A DNA stretch of 64,000 nt from Paramecium tetraurelia (Eukaryota > Ciliophora > Oligohymenophorea > Peniculida > Parameciidae). Below, in pieces: positions 11,494-25,500 of this stretch (its first letter is position 1; every line of letters begins with the position of its first letter). The notes under the pieces are model-generated. The model did not search any database. It saw only the letters and a list, made by a program, of their open reading frames with translations, and had not been told where the DNA came from. Where the stretch lies: the NCBI RefSeq assembly GCF_000165425.1, contig NW_001799599.1, positions 252,715 through 316,714 of the forward strand, read 5' to 3'. A program made the translations under genes and the position numbers.

Positions 11494-13005
11494 ATGTTAC
11501 CCATACTAATCTGCTCATTATTAGTTATAGAGGTCTTAAGTGATCAAATTTATCCAGCCATTGAGAAATTAAAAGTCTAATTAGAAAATGATGGATGGAT
11601 AGATTGTGAGAGTAAGGAATTAATTTAAGCATCTACTTGCTCTGGAGATGATCTACTATGGTTGGAATGCTATTTAGTACCTGAAAATGGCTTATGTTCC
11701 AGATAGAATATTTTAACCAATACTGGTGAAACTCTCACTTATACCTTTACATTTTACAAACCCACTTTTCAGAGTACTGATATAGTCATCAACAATCAAA
11801 AAAACACTGGGTCTGTTACTATTTAAGATGATCTGGGAAGAGTAACCATATAATAATAATCAACTTCTTCTTCAATTAAAATTAATCAAAAAGGAGCCTA
11901 TTTTACAGGTCTAACAATAAGTAAAGATTGCAATCCCAATTGCAAGAGCTGTGTCGATGGATTTTGCAATTAGTGCAACGATAACGACTATTTATACAAC
12001 TATAATTGTCAATCCAATGATTGCGATTTAAGTATAATTAATAACAATTTCATCACATCATCAACAGGAGCCATATAAAATGGATAATATGTGGTCTCTT
12101 TGGTATACAACTTTAAGATTGCTTTTTGTTTGATTCCAAAAGTTTATCTAACAAAAGGTTTAAAAGACTCTACTATTTTAAAGATTTTGGATCAGAATTA
12201 AGTGTCATATATCTCAACATCAGGAACCCCTAATTCTTTATAGATAACCCTATCGCTAGACGAGGTTTAAAATAACTGTCAGTAATTCGAGACTACTTCG
12301 GCTTATGTTTATTAGTGTTATATTGGAGTGGCATTGACCAGTTCTAAAATAACTTAATTCTTGGCCATAATTATTGGGTAGATCTCAGTAGAGAGAGCTA
12401 CTTAGAATGTAGAATAATTTACATAAGCTGTTTCAATTACTGGGGATTCAAATGGCACAGTTGGACCTGTGTTTGTTGTAAGTGAAACAGTCAATCAAGA
12501 AATTAATGCTGATAAAAAGAAATTGACAGTGACCTAATCCATTTTAGATCCTTAATTTTCTAACTATTAAATCATTTACATGGAAGCATACATCATTTAA
12601 AATGGAAAGACCTATACTCTAAATTTGGACTATTCGATTCAAAAAGGAGCTTCAACAACTTTTGGATTTATTTGGGATGATTCAAATTTCAATCCATCTT
12701 TAGATTTTTAATCCCATATCAACTCTCTTGCTGAACCAGCATCTAGGCTACTCAGAAGAAGGTAACTTGAAGTTTCACTTAAAAGAGAATAATTATAGGT
12801 AATGTATTAAGTTTAAAGTTAAAACATCTTCTAATCAACAAAATTAAATAAAAAGAATAGTTGGTCAGAATTTATAGTAGTAGTAGCGGGGCTTATAGGA
12901 ATGACTTTTATTATCTATTTAAGCAAAGTGGTTTATAATCATTATAAGAAGAAGGAAGAAAAAAATTAAACATAAATACCAAAAGATGAATAAAAAATGG
13001 GTTGA
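11494..13005 (+). CDS. Single-pass type I membrane protein (503 aa)
   Basis: Uninterrupted frame of 504 codons. Signal peptide MLPILICSLLVIEVLSDQ, an extracellular region of about 430 residues with a small cysteine cluster (CNPNCKSCVDGFCNQCND) like one unit of the cysteine-rich family at 5355, then a C-terminal membrane helix (FIVVVAGLIGMTFIIYL) and a short basic tail (YKKKEEKNQ). Topology suggests a cell-surface or secretory-pathway protein. The extracellular domain is not recognised. Neighbours are unrelated, and the divergent or convergent spacing gives no functional hint. Confidence 0.8.
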
Positions 13006-13179
13006 AAATTTGTTCTAAATTATTTTAATATTATAAATAATATATTAATTTATGTACATATCTTTAAATAGAAAGTATATTGTTTATTGATATTAATAAA
13101 TAATTAATAAAACAATACTTTTTGAATTTATAATTTATCATTTCATATCTTCACATGTTAATTACATTATAAATGTCAG

Positions 13180-16100
13180 TCAGTACAACATCTAATGGAT
13201 TTCCTTTGCTTGGCTTCTAATGTTTGCAGTAAGAATCAAATCGGCTGGAATTAGCACTAAAATCTGTCTTAATGATTAAATTGTTTGTTGCTGTTTGTAT
13301 ATCCATACAAAACTCGATATACAATATATAGCAAATAAACTAATTTACAGTTGATATAAATATACCTTAATCCAAATCCATAATAATACACTTGTATCAC
13401 GCTGATAATGCCTTAACTGATATTTGCATTGTCTTGTTAAAACAAAATTAAAAATTATCTCATAGCATTCTGAATGTCAGTAAAATATTAAAGAACAAAA
13501 TTCTAAAACTATTATGATTGTGCTGTTATTCTGCACTCTTCAATATTTGGACTATATTTCAAGTTGTTTATTTCGTAATCGTATTCTTAATTTATAAATT
13601 TGGTGAAAGCAGCTGTAAATCCAAGAGCACCATTTACAATTACATCTAAGTATAAATCCTTCCTATTGATAATCAAATATGAATTACTTATCATAAGCTA
13701 AAGATTGTTTGGATAAATCACAAGCTGGAAGATTATCTAAAGAGGTAGATAAGCATAAGTCATAATTAAGTACTCCATCAAAAATACTGTTCTTTTTATT
13801 AGCATTTGCATTTGTCAAAATTACATCAGCTATTTCATTTATCAATGGCAATAAATTATCTTTGTATTAAGACAATAGCGATGATGATAAAGTTTAATTA
13901 ATGAAACTTAAATTATAATTTGGAATCAGAGGCTCAGTTTTTGTTAATCCTGCAATTAGAGCTAATGAATCCATGTTGTGTCTAAATTACACAAATTTCA
14001 ATGTAACGGTTAAAGATGGTTAGAAGTTGTCATTATATGACATATGTAAAAGATACCCCGCCATTAAGAATGCAGACCATGTTATAGCCAAAAGAAATGT
14101 TACTATTACATTTGTTCTATTCAAATAATAGGTTTTTTATATTCTGGAATATAGAGCACTGGTAGCTCGATAGTTATTTTATGTAGATTAAATTGAAAGA
14201 GATTACTTTAATTAGATTTTCTTGGACTTTTTATCTGAAAATTCAAACATAACTTCTCCAAAATTATATAGTTTCCATGTATTTGAACTTTCATTTTCCA
14301 ACTATTCTTTTATCATTGATAATCGGTTAATTTAATCTGTTGATTAATTTTCATTTAAACGTGATACCAAAAATAATATAGATTTCGTGATGTGATCGAT
14401 GAATAGCCAATATTTTAATTACAGTCCTATAAAAAATATAACAGAAAATAACTCTGCCATCATAACAGTTAAGAAGTATGATCTTACTAAAGATTAAGCA
14501 TCAATAGTATTTTACATGATTATCTAAATTAGTTGATTATGTAAATCTACCATTTGCCATAAATTCACCCTAACTACTCCTGTTGTTAACATATCTGGGT
14601 ATATGATTTATTACTTCCCCAGGTTGTTTCTATACGAAGTTTCTACTGTTTGATATAAGACTTAATAAAAGTCTTACAAAGGTACATCTGAATATTTAAT
14701 AACTCCATTTTCTATATACTTAAAGTTAAAGATTGTCTTCGCATTCAAATCTTGAGCCTGCTAAGGTACTTAAATTGCCAAATTAATCATTTCCTATCTT
14801 GCATAGTCATACATTTAAGATAAGGTATCTATATTTCTTTGATTCATAAAAGGGCTTAAGGTAATTATTTTTTAAGTATACAAATATTGAACCCATTCTT
14901 ACAGCATAGCAGAAGTGTAAAAGTAATTAATATTTTGTGGTTTTCTCAAATTTACAACCTAATCAGTTTAAGATACTAGATTAGTTGATATCATTTAAAC
15001 ATTTATGATATCTACGGTCAAAATGGCTAGACATATTAATGTTAGAATTAATGCTATTTTCTTAAGAGGAGTAATCAATTGAGTGTTATAGTATAGCTAT
15101 TAAACTATGAGTAATGACTCCTTGGATGTTGAATTAGTTGAAGTTCTAGAGGGATTCGATGCAAAATCCATAGCATTCTCTTTCTTTTGAATCTAGGCTA
15201 TTCTCAACTTACCCAAGATGGAGTTCTTCTTTAGAGTTTGACTATTGGATTCAAATTTATCATTCACTATTTCCTACTCATTTTCATCTAATAATTCAAG
15301 CTACCTTTCCTTTAATCCCTTAAATAATATATATTAAGATATACATGCATATCATTTTCCATTTACTCGAATTCTAAGTTGCTTGATTTGTCGAGTTGCC
15401 TGGGTTTAACATACAATGGTTATTAAATAATCATTTATCTACTTGAATCAAAAATGTTGGATCTATCAGATTGTTTTACTTTAAAGCTCATTTCAATGGA
15501 TTTGGAATTATCTAAAATGTTATTATTATTATTAGGCTCATCATTATCATATTGCTTGACAGATCTCAATTAATTCATCATTTTTATCTCCTAAACTATG
15601 GCATTTTAGGATTCATCGATCTCCACAATTTCACTTTTCGGGAATAGGTCACTGCTGTTCAAATCCTATGAAGGTTATAAACTTTATTATTGAGTAGCTT
15701 ACGAGGGTACAGTAGTGAAGTGCTGATTTGTATTCGATAACTATAAATGCTTCATTTCTTTGATTGAAATCATAAAATAGGCATAAGTTCCTTTCTTATA
15801 TTTTAATACTTTGTATGACAGACTGTAAAATAAGCCTAGTTGCATGTATTGAGATTAATTGTCGAATTCCACTAGCTTTTTTATGGATTCTTAGACTTCT
15901 GGATGCAAAATTATAATTGGAGTGTTCTCAACAAGAATTTATTTTCTGATTTCTTATGGGATTTCTTAATCGTCATACATTTCTATGTTCGTATTCATAG
16001 AGTTTTGAGAATATCTTGAATATGTTTGAGACTTATATGATCTCATATTGAGTTGTAATTAGGATCCATTACTTCTTCTCTTAAATTATGATAGTATTAA

Positions 16101-18483
16101 TTGAGAGTTTAAGAGACACTCGCTATGGTTTTAAGGTACAATCCAATATGACCTTAAATTATTCATGAGGTAATTTGAAGAAGAGTTAATTTACACTTTT
16201 AATTCTTCAACCTACTAGGTGATAGATGGTATGTAGTATTAAATTAAGGGATATCTTGCTAGAAGTTCTCTGACCTCCATTTATGAAACTGTTGCTTCAG
16301 TTCGTTTAGACATGTGGGAACTTTCTATTTTAGTTTTAGATTTCAAAGCTTCTTCATAAAATTATTTGGTGAATCCAAGTATCTTTCCATCTACACCAAA
16401 TAAGATAGTTTCATTATTAGATTATTCCTTAGTCAAGATCATATTTAACAAAAAGTCATTCTTGTTGGAGTCAAAATAATTATATAAGTTGATGCTACAA
16501 GGTTCTATGTATCCTTATATATTTTAGAAGAATGTTGATTCTCCATGGACCATTAATTTGGAATGACCATTCTATAAATAATTGTCCATCAACTAATCAT
16601 GGATACTCTATAAGAAGTTTGGCATCAACTGATTGCAATGCTTAATTAACTTAACATTGTCTTCAGAATCACACAAAAACTATGACAACTATTTAGTGTT
16701 AGTGTTAACCAGTTCTCCTCGTTTGCGCACTAGACTAGACTTCAAGATTATCAATCTATCTTTAAATTAATTAAATTAACTTACTTTATATAAGTTGAAT
16801 GTTATCCAAGGATTCATCTTGCTTATACCTCTCACTCTTTAAGAGATCGTCAATTGCTTTTTCTAATTAAAAAGCTTAGAATGAATTAGAATAAATTCCA
16901 GTCTAATAGATTTGTATGATCCTCATAGATAATATATCTTGAGTAGAGGATCCTTTCAATCTGTTGTTAATCATGTCAAATCTATTTTCAAATTCTTTTT
17001 TACATTTTAGCATTTTAGAAGTTGTCTTTAGTGCTTCATGTAGACAATGATCAATATCGTTGTATCCATTTATCAGTTTATTCCAGAAATTGATTTTGCC
17101 ATTCAAGGTTTCAATAATGAGAGGAAATAAAAAGGCAGCAGAATGAGATGTGTGAAATGCTGATTGAACATCTAATGAATTCAAGTGTTCATTAGCATTC
17201 CTTATTGAGTTCTTGATTTAAGCTTCCTTCTAAAATTGTTAGGTTCTTTTGTACAATTCCTATTACAAATTATGAGATGCTATTCTGTAGTAAATGTCGT
17301 TGGAAGTCATCAGAACCAATCTGACCAAAGCCTTTAATGGAGCATGATTTGCGACATAGGAACAGTAAAGTAAAACGTAAAGTTGACTCCTATTGAGAAC
17401 TGTATTGGCCATTCTGCGCAGGAGGCATTCAACCAATTGATGAGGGTTCTTGCATTTTTTGCAGATGTGATTCTTTTTGATGACAGATAGGATGATTTTA
17501 GATTTTGGCAAAGCGCTCATTTCGTTGCTTTCCTCTAGGATCTATGTTAATTTAGTACTTATACTTAGAGTGTAACTAAGTTCTGTTACTCTTTCAAAGT
17601 GACGTGGAAGTTGACTATCCTGTTTTGAATCTATACACACAAGCACAACAAAAATGAGATAATCAAGAATAACTCATAGATGCTAAAATTGAATGATATT
17701 GATAGATTTATTGCAACTGAAACAGTCTCGACTAATATATATGAGAATTGATTTATTCTGTTAAGTGAAGTTATAACGTATATCAAACTTTTTATCAAGA
17801 TCAACGCAAATCTCAATTCTGGCAGAATTTCTATTGCTTTTAGAACAACGGTGATTAATACTAAAATCTGCATGATGCCATTCAACAGAATTGAATAATC
17901 CAATGTTAAAATATAATTGTCTTCCATTAATTTTTCGCATCTTCCAAAATATATATGTATTGAATTTAAAATCAGGGTGAATATGATATTCAGCAACCCT
18001 ATGATTATCAATCCTACTCTGCCATCTGAAGAGCAAATGTAGCTGTCATCGCATATTTATTAATCATAAATAAACCTTAACGCTGAGTATATGATAGGAA
18101 TTTGGAAGAGCAATTAGTAATATGTTAGAAATGCATGCAAGATGTACTGCAATGTCACTGATTTATTCTTTACAAGGTGAAAATATGCTAACATCAGAAG
18201 CAATAAGATGTGCACAACAAAGAAAGCTGAAATGATGAGTATGTGCTAAGTTGATGAAATAGAATCTATAATGAAACAGTAGCCTATTATGCTCTAAATG
18301 GGGCTAAGAATCTTATCACATGTCATACTTCATTTCAGTTTTATAATTCAATTCAAAATTTTTGACCATCTCAAGTTCCTGAGCCTTGTTAATGGCTGTG
18401 ATAAGAACTATGATACTTTTGAGTTGAAGTTGATTCGATGCTGGATGTATTAATAGATTTATCAATTTGAATAGTTGCTCCAT
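13180..18483 (-). CDS. Very large multi-pass membrane protein, ciliate TmcB-like family
   Basis: Minus-strand gene of about 5.3 kb with several small introns. ATG 18481-18483 (MEQLFKLINLLIHP), TGA 13180-13182. The N-terminal part carries many hydrophobic helices (ISAFFVVHILLLLMLAYF, LIIIGLLNIIFTLILNSIHI), followed by a cytosolic block with CKKCKNPHQLVECLL and RRMANTVLNRSQLYVLLYC, which I associate with the large TmcB-like proteins of ciliates. More hydrophobic helices lie in the long middle and C-terminal parts, which end RQILVLIPADLILTANIRSQ. Function in this family is unknown to me; a sensory or transport role is only a guess. The start is the last ATG before an in-frame TGA. It diverges from the K+ channel at 18667 across 183 bases. 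Confidence 0.7.
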
Positions 18484-18666
18484 CCAATATTTAAAAAATA
18501 AAATAAAATAGAAATTTCAGGCTTCCTCAGATATTAATTCTTGTAATTCTATTCAAATGTGTTGGATTTCAATGGTTATATTTATCAAGAAGAGAACGCC
18601 AAAATGGGAATACAAAAATATTTGATTCTTAATTAAGTGTATAATTCAGTATATAAAATATAATAA

Positions 18667-21600
18667 ATGTAAAATAAGGAGACTGCCTTTCTCAGTATTG
18701 AAAGTCCTATGCACAGCTAAAATGTTCTATCTCCTCGATTTGATGATATGATTCCTATTTATCCCAATGAAAATGTTGCAGAGCAGTAAATGGACGAAGC
18801 ATTGAAACTTAAGAGGAACATATTTGAAAGGAAGAATTTCAGAGCTTTGAATGACGGACATAAATCCCATAGTTCAAATGAGGATGGCTCCTTAAGTAGC
18901 TTTAAGTAAGCATGCTGCATTTAAAATCACTAGCGATAACTCAGGGGATGATGTATCTCCAAAATCAAGAACTCACTCCTTCATTCAACAATACATGAGT
19001 CCCAGTGTCGGTCCCAACGAATAGCAAAACAACACTCCCAATCAAAAAGCACAATCTGGCTTAATGCTGGAATCAACCAATAATTTTCACTATTAGGTTG
19101 GTAAGTCTAACTCAAAACTTGAAAAATATCAAAGTTTTGTCTAGTAATTTGAAATTCAGGAAGACAAATTACAGAGAATGAAAACTAGACAGGCCCAAAA
19201 AAAAGTGAAGGCAAAGGAGATTCATCCAAAAAGGATGTCTGGTCGAAGAGAAGGCACAATAGGGTATGTTTATGGGATGAAAACCTAGGTTAAATTATAT
19301 CTGGTCACAAAAGGGTCTAATGATAATTAGATTGGTTTCGAGGTTCATCCAACAATTAAAGACGAAGACGGAAACTATAAAATTTAGACTTTTAACCCAA
19401 AAAATATTCTCTGTAATCGGAGATTTGTCAAGTAACTTTGAATTTATTTTGGTTTCTCGTTAAATTAAATAAAAACCGAGTTTAGTAATTAGTAATAAAA
19501 TATTAGTTCCTAATTTTGAAATATAATTTTTAAAAATAAGCAACCAAGTATTTGCACTATCTAGAATACTGTTAAGATTTTCTGAGCAGAAACATCATAG
19601 TCATAAAACCAGACAGCAAATTTAAAATAATTTGGGACATCCTTCTATTATTGTTTATCGTGATGAACATCTTCTACATCCCCATAAATATCAGTTTCAA
19701 CATCACCACCTCAGGGGCTTTTGAGTATTTATTTGATTTGTTGCCATCGTGGATATTTGTGGCAGAGATCATCTTGAACTTCAACACTGCCTACTATGAC
19801 AAAGGCTTGATGCATGAAGATAGGAAATCTATAGTAAAGCATTATCTAAAGGAGAACTTTTTTTGGGACTTGATAGTTGTAATCCCTTTCTTAATATCAA
19901 ATCTAAACATCCCATTTGTTAGATATACTTTACTCTTAAGATTGACTAGATTGAACCCCTTAATGGAAAGCATCGAAGAAATGCTCAATTTAGAAGTATC
20001 ACAATTTATATCGTACTTAGGAAAATATTCAAATCGTTGTTGATCTATTCAAACTTATCTTTTTTCTTGTTTTAACAGGTCATTTTTGTGGTTGTGCTTG
20101 GCATTTCGTGGCTTTGACTGAACATGAATCGTTTGGAGTGTATGAAACTTGGTTGACTCATTATGATCCAGCTGCCTATGAGTATCACTGGTTTGATAGA
20201 TACATAATATCCCTGTATTGGAGTGTCATAACCACTGTGACAGTTGGATACGGAGACATAGTTCCAGTGACCACATTCGAAAGAGTCTTTGTAATTGTGG
20301 TAACACTATTGCTTTGCGGAATCTTTGGATATTGCATTTCTAATATCGGGAACATATTCAAGTCTATTTCAGATAAGAAGACTACCTATAAATTTAAACT
20401 TCGATAAATTCATTAGCACATCAGGAAACGAGGATTGAATTTAAACTTGTCGTTAAAGGTTTGCATTTTCGAATATCTTATAAGGTTAAAAAATACTTTG
20501 AGTACTACTTTAAATTAGAACAAGAAGAAGACAACCATGCAGACATCTTTTTATCCCAACTCACTAAACATTTGAGAGAAGAAGTCTTAACGGATTTGTA
20601 TAGTAATACACTCAAAAAATCAAGACTATTGAGAGACAATTTCAATGAAATCACTATCAATAATCTGTGTCAGTTTGTTAAAGAGAAAAAGGTGCTACCA
20701 GAAGAAGCTCTCTACTCTCGATATGATCAACCAAAGAAAATTTGGTTTGTTCTTTCAGGTGCCTTAGAATACGTAGCCGATCATAAAAGTACTGTATGCT
20801 CTCAATATTATTAGATGAAAACGATTATTATGAAGCCACAGAGACATTCTTAAAGAAAGTTAGTGCTGGGTAAATTATCAGTACTACTATATAGGGCAGT
20901 CTTAGGGGAGAGAGAATTCATTACTTAGTAGCCTTATGAATATAAAGTCAGAGCAGTGAAGTTTACTTAGATGGCTTATATAGAGTATAAAGTTTATGAA
21001 TTGACTTAGTTACGATGATTTCATAAATGTTATTGCAGAGAATGACAGGGAATATGAAATATTTTGCATGAAGAGAGATAGATTGTTATTGTATCCTGCC
21101 TTCAAAGGGTCAGGTAATGTATGTGAAATTTGTGAATGGACCCATAATTTCATTTAGTAAGAACCTTATCATCAAATATAGGTGTCCATTCGTTTTTTTG
21201 CAACCAAATACAAATAAAATTGCCAACAGATTTACTTCAGTTAAATACAACAATCGGATTAAGTTTCCTTATCGTAATCCTAAGAAATCAAGAGTCAAGG
21301 AAACCTTAAATAAAATCTAGGAATGTGCTTTGCGAATAATTGTTGGAAATCTGACAGAATAGTAATATTAGATAATTATTTTAAGAGAGTACACAGATGA
21401 ATACTTGATTTCCTTAGGGTTTTAATTAAGTCCAATTTAAGATGATATATCATCAAAAGACCATGATTCTTCCCAAATCAATTGTGATTCTAAATCCATT
21501 TCAAACAGTGAAAAGCAGAATGCTATCCTGTCAAAGAACCTGAAGGTGACTGCTGGAATAACAACCGATCTAAGGGAAAGTCGAGATTTGGATCTAGGCA

Positions 21601-22559
21601 AACAAATAAGAAAAAGTGTGATCAATTTTAAAAGGATTTAGTTTGGAAAAGAAAGGACCAGAGCTATTTAATTTTTAAAAAAAGAAAATTAGAATTAAGA
21701 AAAGATTCCAGAGGCATTAGAATAATCATTAATGCTATCAATTCCTACTAACTAACTATAAAATAATCTATTTATGAAACCAATTTAATAGAAATCCAGG
21801 AGAACTTCCAATCTTGATGATTTGGGATTTGTATAGGTATCCTAGAAATTGGGAAACTTGGCTCAACAACTGAATCAATAAGATCTTGAAAACCATATCT
21901 AGTCAATTAAGCAAGTGAGTAAGAACAGTGAAGAAAGTGAAATTAAGGACTCAATCAACATTAAAAGGCAAATTGAAAGTCAAGAAAGGAAGGTTCAAAT
22001 GGGGGATTAAAGAAGAAAAGTTAAGAAGACTACTATCTAGATGGGGTAGAGACCAAAGAGAAGATCGTATTAAAATCAATAGACTTCTAATTAGAGTCCT
22101 GTCTCTTAGAATTAATAATAGGTTCAACAAATAACAATTTCTTTGGATCAAAAGAAAACCAGAGCGAGTTTCATAGAGAATAGGAGGAATTTAGGATAAA
22201 CTGCTCAACTCACAAGTTCTGGATTGATTGAATTGAAAGGAGAAGTGAAGGAAGGATCCTAAGTCGATTCATTGCAATAAAAGATCCTTGATATAGTGCA
22301 TACTAATATAAATCTGGAGATGGATATTTGTAAATCCACTTTGGTCTATTTTCCTGAATACAACATAGACTCAATACTGAAAAAGATAGAGATTTACTAT
22401 TAATTGAATAAAGGGAAGGAAAAGAAGCTGTATAAAAGGACCAAATCTAACCGAAATTTATTTGAACGAATCAAAGCCTCAAAGAATGCTACGATAAAAA
22501 GCTTATAGATGAATTCCAAATCCTAAACAGATGTTTAGAAGCAGGATGAAAATACTTGA
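18667..22559 (+). CDS. Voltage-gated K+ channel with cyclic-nucleotide-binding region
   Basis: ATG 18667, TGA 22557-22559. A disordered N-terminus (~250 residues) joins the channel through a 20-base intron at 19413-19432; other introns are 18906-18933, 19996-20020 and 20459-20484. S1 begins FKIIWDILLLLFIVMNIFYI, S4 reads RYTLLLRLTRLNP, and the pore reads TTVTVGYGDIVPV, the K+ filter. S6 is followed by a C-linker (LREEVLTDLYSNTLKKS) and a cyclic-nucleotide-binding fold (KKIWFVLSGALEYV). A long Ser/Lys/Gln-rich tail follows. If the 20-base intron is missed the gene splits falsely in two. By family it acts in the ciliary or cell membrane. It is convergent with the four-domain channel, with 36 bases between the stops. 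Confidence 0.85.
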
Positions 22560-22595
22560 ATCTCTATATAACATTTTTGCTTAGTAGATTATACA

Positions 22596-25500
22596 TCATT
22601 TCATTTTTTGAACTCTTACAGTGCCATAGACTGGCTGAACATTGCCTTCCTCTACATTAATTCCAAAACTGCTCTTTCTTTTCAAAACAGGTTTAGGCTA
22701 GGATTATTTAAATATGATTTACATTTATTAAATCTCCAGGTAAATAGTCATTCAATTAACCCTGTAATGATACTCGCTTTAGTCTTCCCAATCTCCTTTT
22801 CTAATAAATTGGTTTATCATTGAGTTTAATCCGAGATTCCTGGCTCTCCAAACTTTTTAAGGAAATCGAATGTCTGATAGGTTCAGTGTCCTTAATTGTT
22901 CTATCAGAAATGTATTGCTGTTCAGTGAGGATATTTTAGATCATCTATTAAGTGTAGCTCTTCCAGACTCTGAAGGTAGTCAAAGCAATTAATTGAAAGT
23001 AAAGAGCATTGCAATTTCCTTTCAATTTCAATTATGGTCCTATGTTGCTTCTCCTGAATGGAATTCCTCTCCTATGGTATGCTAATCGAAAATTCATGGT
23101 CTTGTGATAATAGGACATCTTCTCGGCAGCAATTTCCGAGCATTAACCCAATATTAATTTCTTGTATCTATGGAAAAATATCTCATAGAGCAATTGATTG
23201 TAAGTGATTCTGTTTTCTTCGTCACTTATCAAATTATATTGCAGACTGGATTTAGCTGCGTCCCATTGATTCTCGTAAGGCTTGCAACCCAATGGTTCCT
23301 TTATTTCCATCAGGAGGAAGGGCAAGTTTTTGATGTTTAAAAATTGGCCATGGTTACAAGAAAACTTAAACCAAGCCTTCCTAAAGGTATCGATATTCTC
23401 GACATATGTTTATAAGATTGAATCCTGATTATTAAAAAATAACTCGAATTGTTCAATCATTGCCAGTACAAACAGATTTAATAGCACATAATTAGATATT
23501 AACATAAATATTATAAAATATATCTACGAATATGGAGATCCACAATATTTTGGATCCTCCTGACAATAGGGATTATGATGCATGCAATCATTCATTATAC
23601 TCCTAAAATCATCACCACTTACACACTTAAATAAAGTCAGTATTGCTAACCAAAAGTTCTTAAAATTAATTAAATCGTTGATCACTTCTCCCTTATCAAT
23701 ATGACCAAACAACATAGTTCCATAAAAAGCGAAAACCACCATTATTATTAATAAAATAAACAGGATCTTAAACAAAAAGGGAAAAGCAAATGAAATCACT
23801 CTCACCAACCTCTGAAGCTTCTAGAGTCCCTAAAAAATTATTATCACTCTCAAATTCCTTAACATGTACATGACTCTCAGTAGTTGATAATGAGGAGTCA
23901 ACTATGTAGAATACACATATAACTGGAACCACTTCCAAATGACATCTACCACTAAATCAACTACCCCCAAAATGATAACCACAGTTGTATATAATCTCCA
24001 TGGATTGTCTTTGAATCTATTGATTCCCAGAGCTATGCCTTGGAGCAACACCCAAATAGCGAATATGATAGTGCAGGCATGATTAATGAGATTAATGATT
24101 CTATTATAATCAAAATCAGCAGAGTGATAAATCATCATTATAGTGACACAATTGATAAGTAAAATAGAAAACATAAAGAAATCCATAAATTGACTTGTGA
24201 TTATAGTGGCTAGTACCTTCCTAATGTACGATTTAGGCAACGAAGATCTAACTGGATGATCAAACAAAATGATTTCAGTTACATTCTTGAATTCCAACTG
24301 TGCCTGAGTCAATTGTTGATTCTCAATCTATTTTGAGTTTGCCTTCAGATTTATGAACAGAACTCCAGTAAACAGTTGCAAAAAGAACATAGATCCAATT
24401 GTGCAAAAAGCAATATAAAAAACATAAGTAGGAGCCTAACTATAGTATGGATGAGGACCAGAATACGACTCTCTACTATTTTGAGATGCCCATAAGATTG
24501 CACCCCATCCATCAAATGTTGATATAACAAAAAGGCTGGGCATTGCAGTTGTAATATTATCGAAATTGTGCTTGTAGACTATCCACGACTTGTTTAATTA
24601 TTTGCATTCCTCAATCCCAATATCATAATTGAATTGTTCCTCACAGTAACCCAACTTATCTGCATAAAGCATCATAGAAAAAACAGCAAACATCAACCAA
24701 ACCAACAATAAGACTACAAAAACATTTATAATATCAAATAAAGATTGAGTCAATGCTGCCCTCACTCTTGCTACCCATCGTATTCTGTAGAGTAACTTCA
24801 AAGGTCTAAAAAACAAAAAGGTCTCAATAACTTCAAAAATTGGCAAATATCCGATTTTAAAAAATTGAACATAATAAATTACTATGTAAGCCAAATCAAT
24901 AATTTTCCATGTATACTATTATTTTTAATTATAATTTTACATTAAGATAAGATCCTTTATCTAAGAATGCTCCATAAGCAATCGATTTGATAATAAATTC
25001 TATAAAAATTATAGAGTTCAGGATAAATAATAAAGTAACAAGCAAAGGGTCTTTTTGAATATCACTTGGTATGGCTAAGTATGTAATAGATAATAATAAA
25101 GTGATGTCTATGAAATATTTGGTATAATCGCTCTAACTGACTTTGAAGAGTAGTTTTCTAAAATTATTGGATTTGTGGAATATATAATAAGATTAGAGAC
25201 AATCATTGCCAGTGTATAATTTTGGATTTTGCTTAAGAAGTTGTCTTTCAATTGATTCAATGTTCTCCTATATTAATTTGATTTTTTTTGATTCTTAAGC
25301 CTTTAAATGATTTATATTGATATTGGTTTTATTTTTCAACCTATTGAAATCATCCTTGATCTTCTTTTTTTAGTCATTAATAATATCAGGTCTTCTATTT
25401 CTAGTGGGAGGAAATTAAAGAGAATGGAACAGTTTTTCTGTAAAACAGCTGTCTTTCTTTTACTGGTATTCTCTAACATTACTTGATGATGCTAACATGT

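Noticed and set aside
17761-18036. Second minus-strand ORF inside the large membrane protein gene
   Set aside because: It overlaps a frame with clear transmembrane helices and has no such character itself.
19430-19660. A gene boundary between the disordered N-terminus and the second K+ channel
   Set aside because: Removing a 20-base intron at 19413-19432 restores one frame through the pre-S1 region, so it is one gene.
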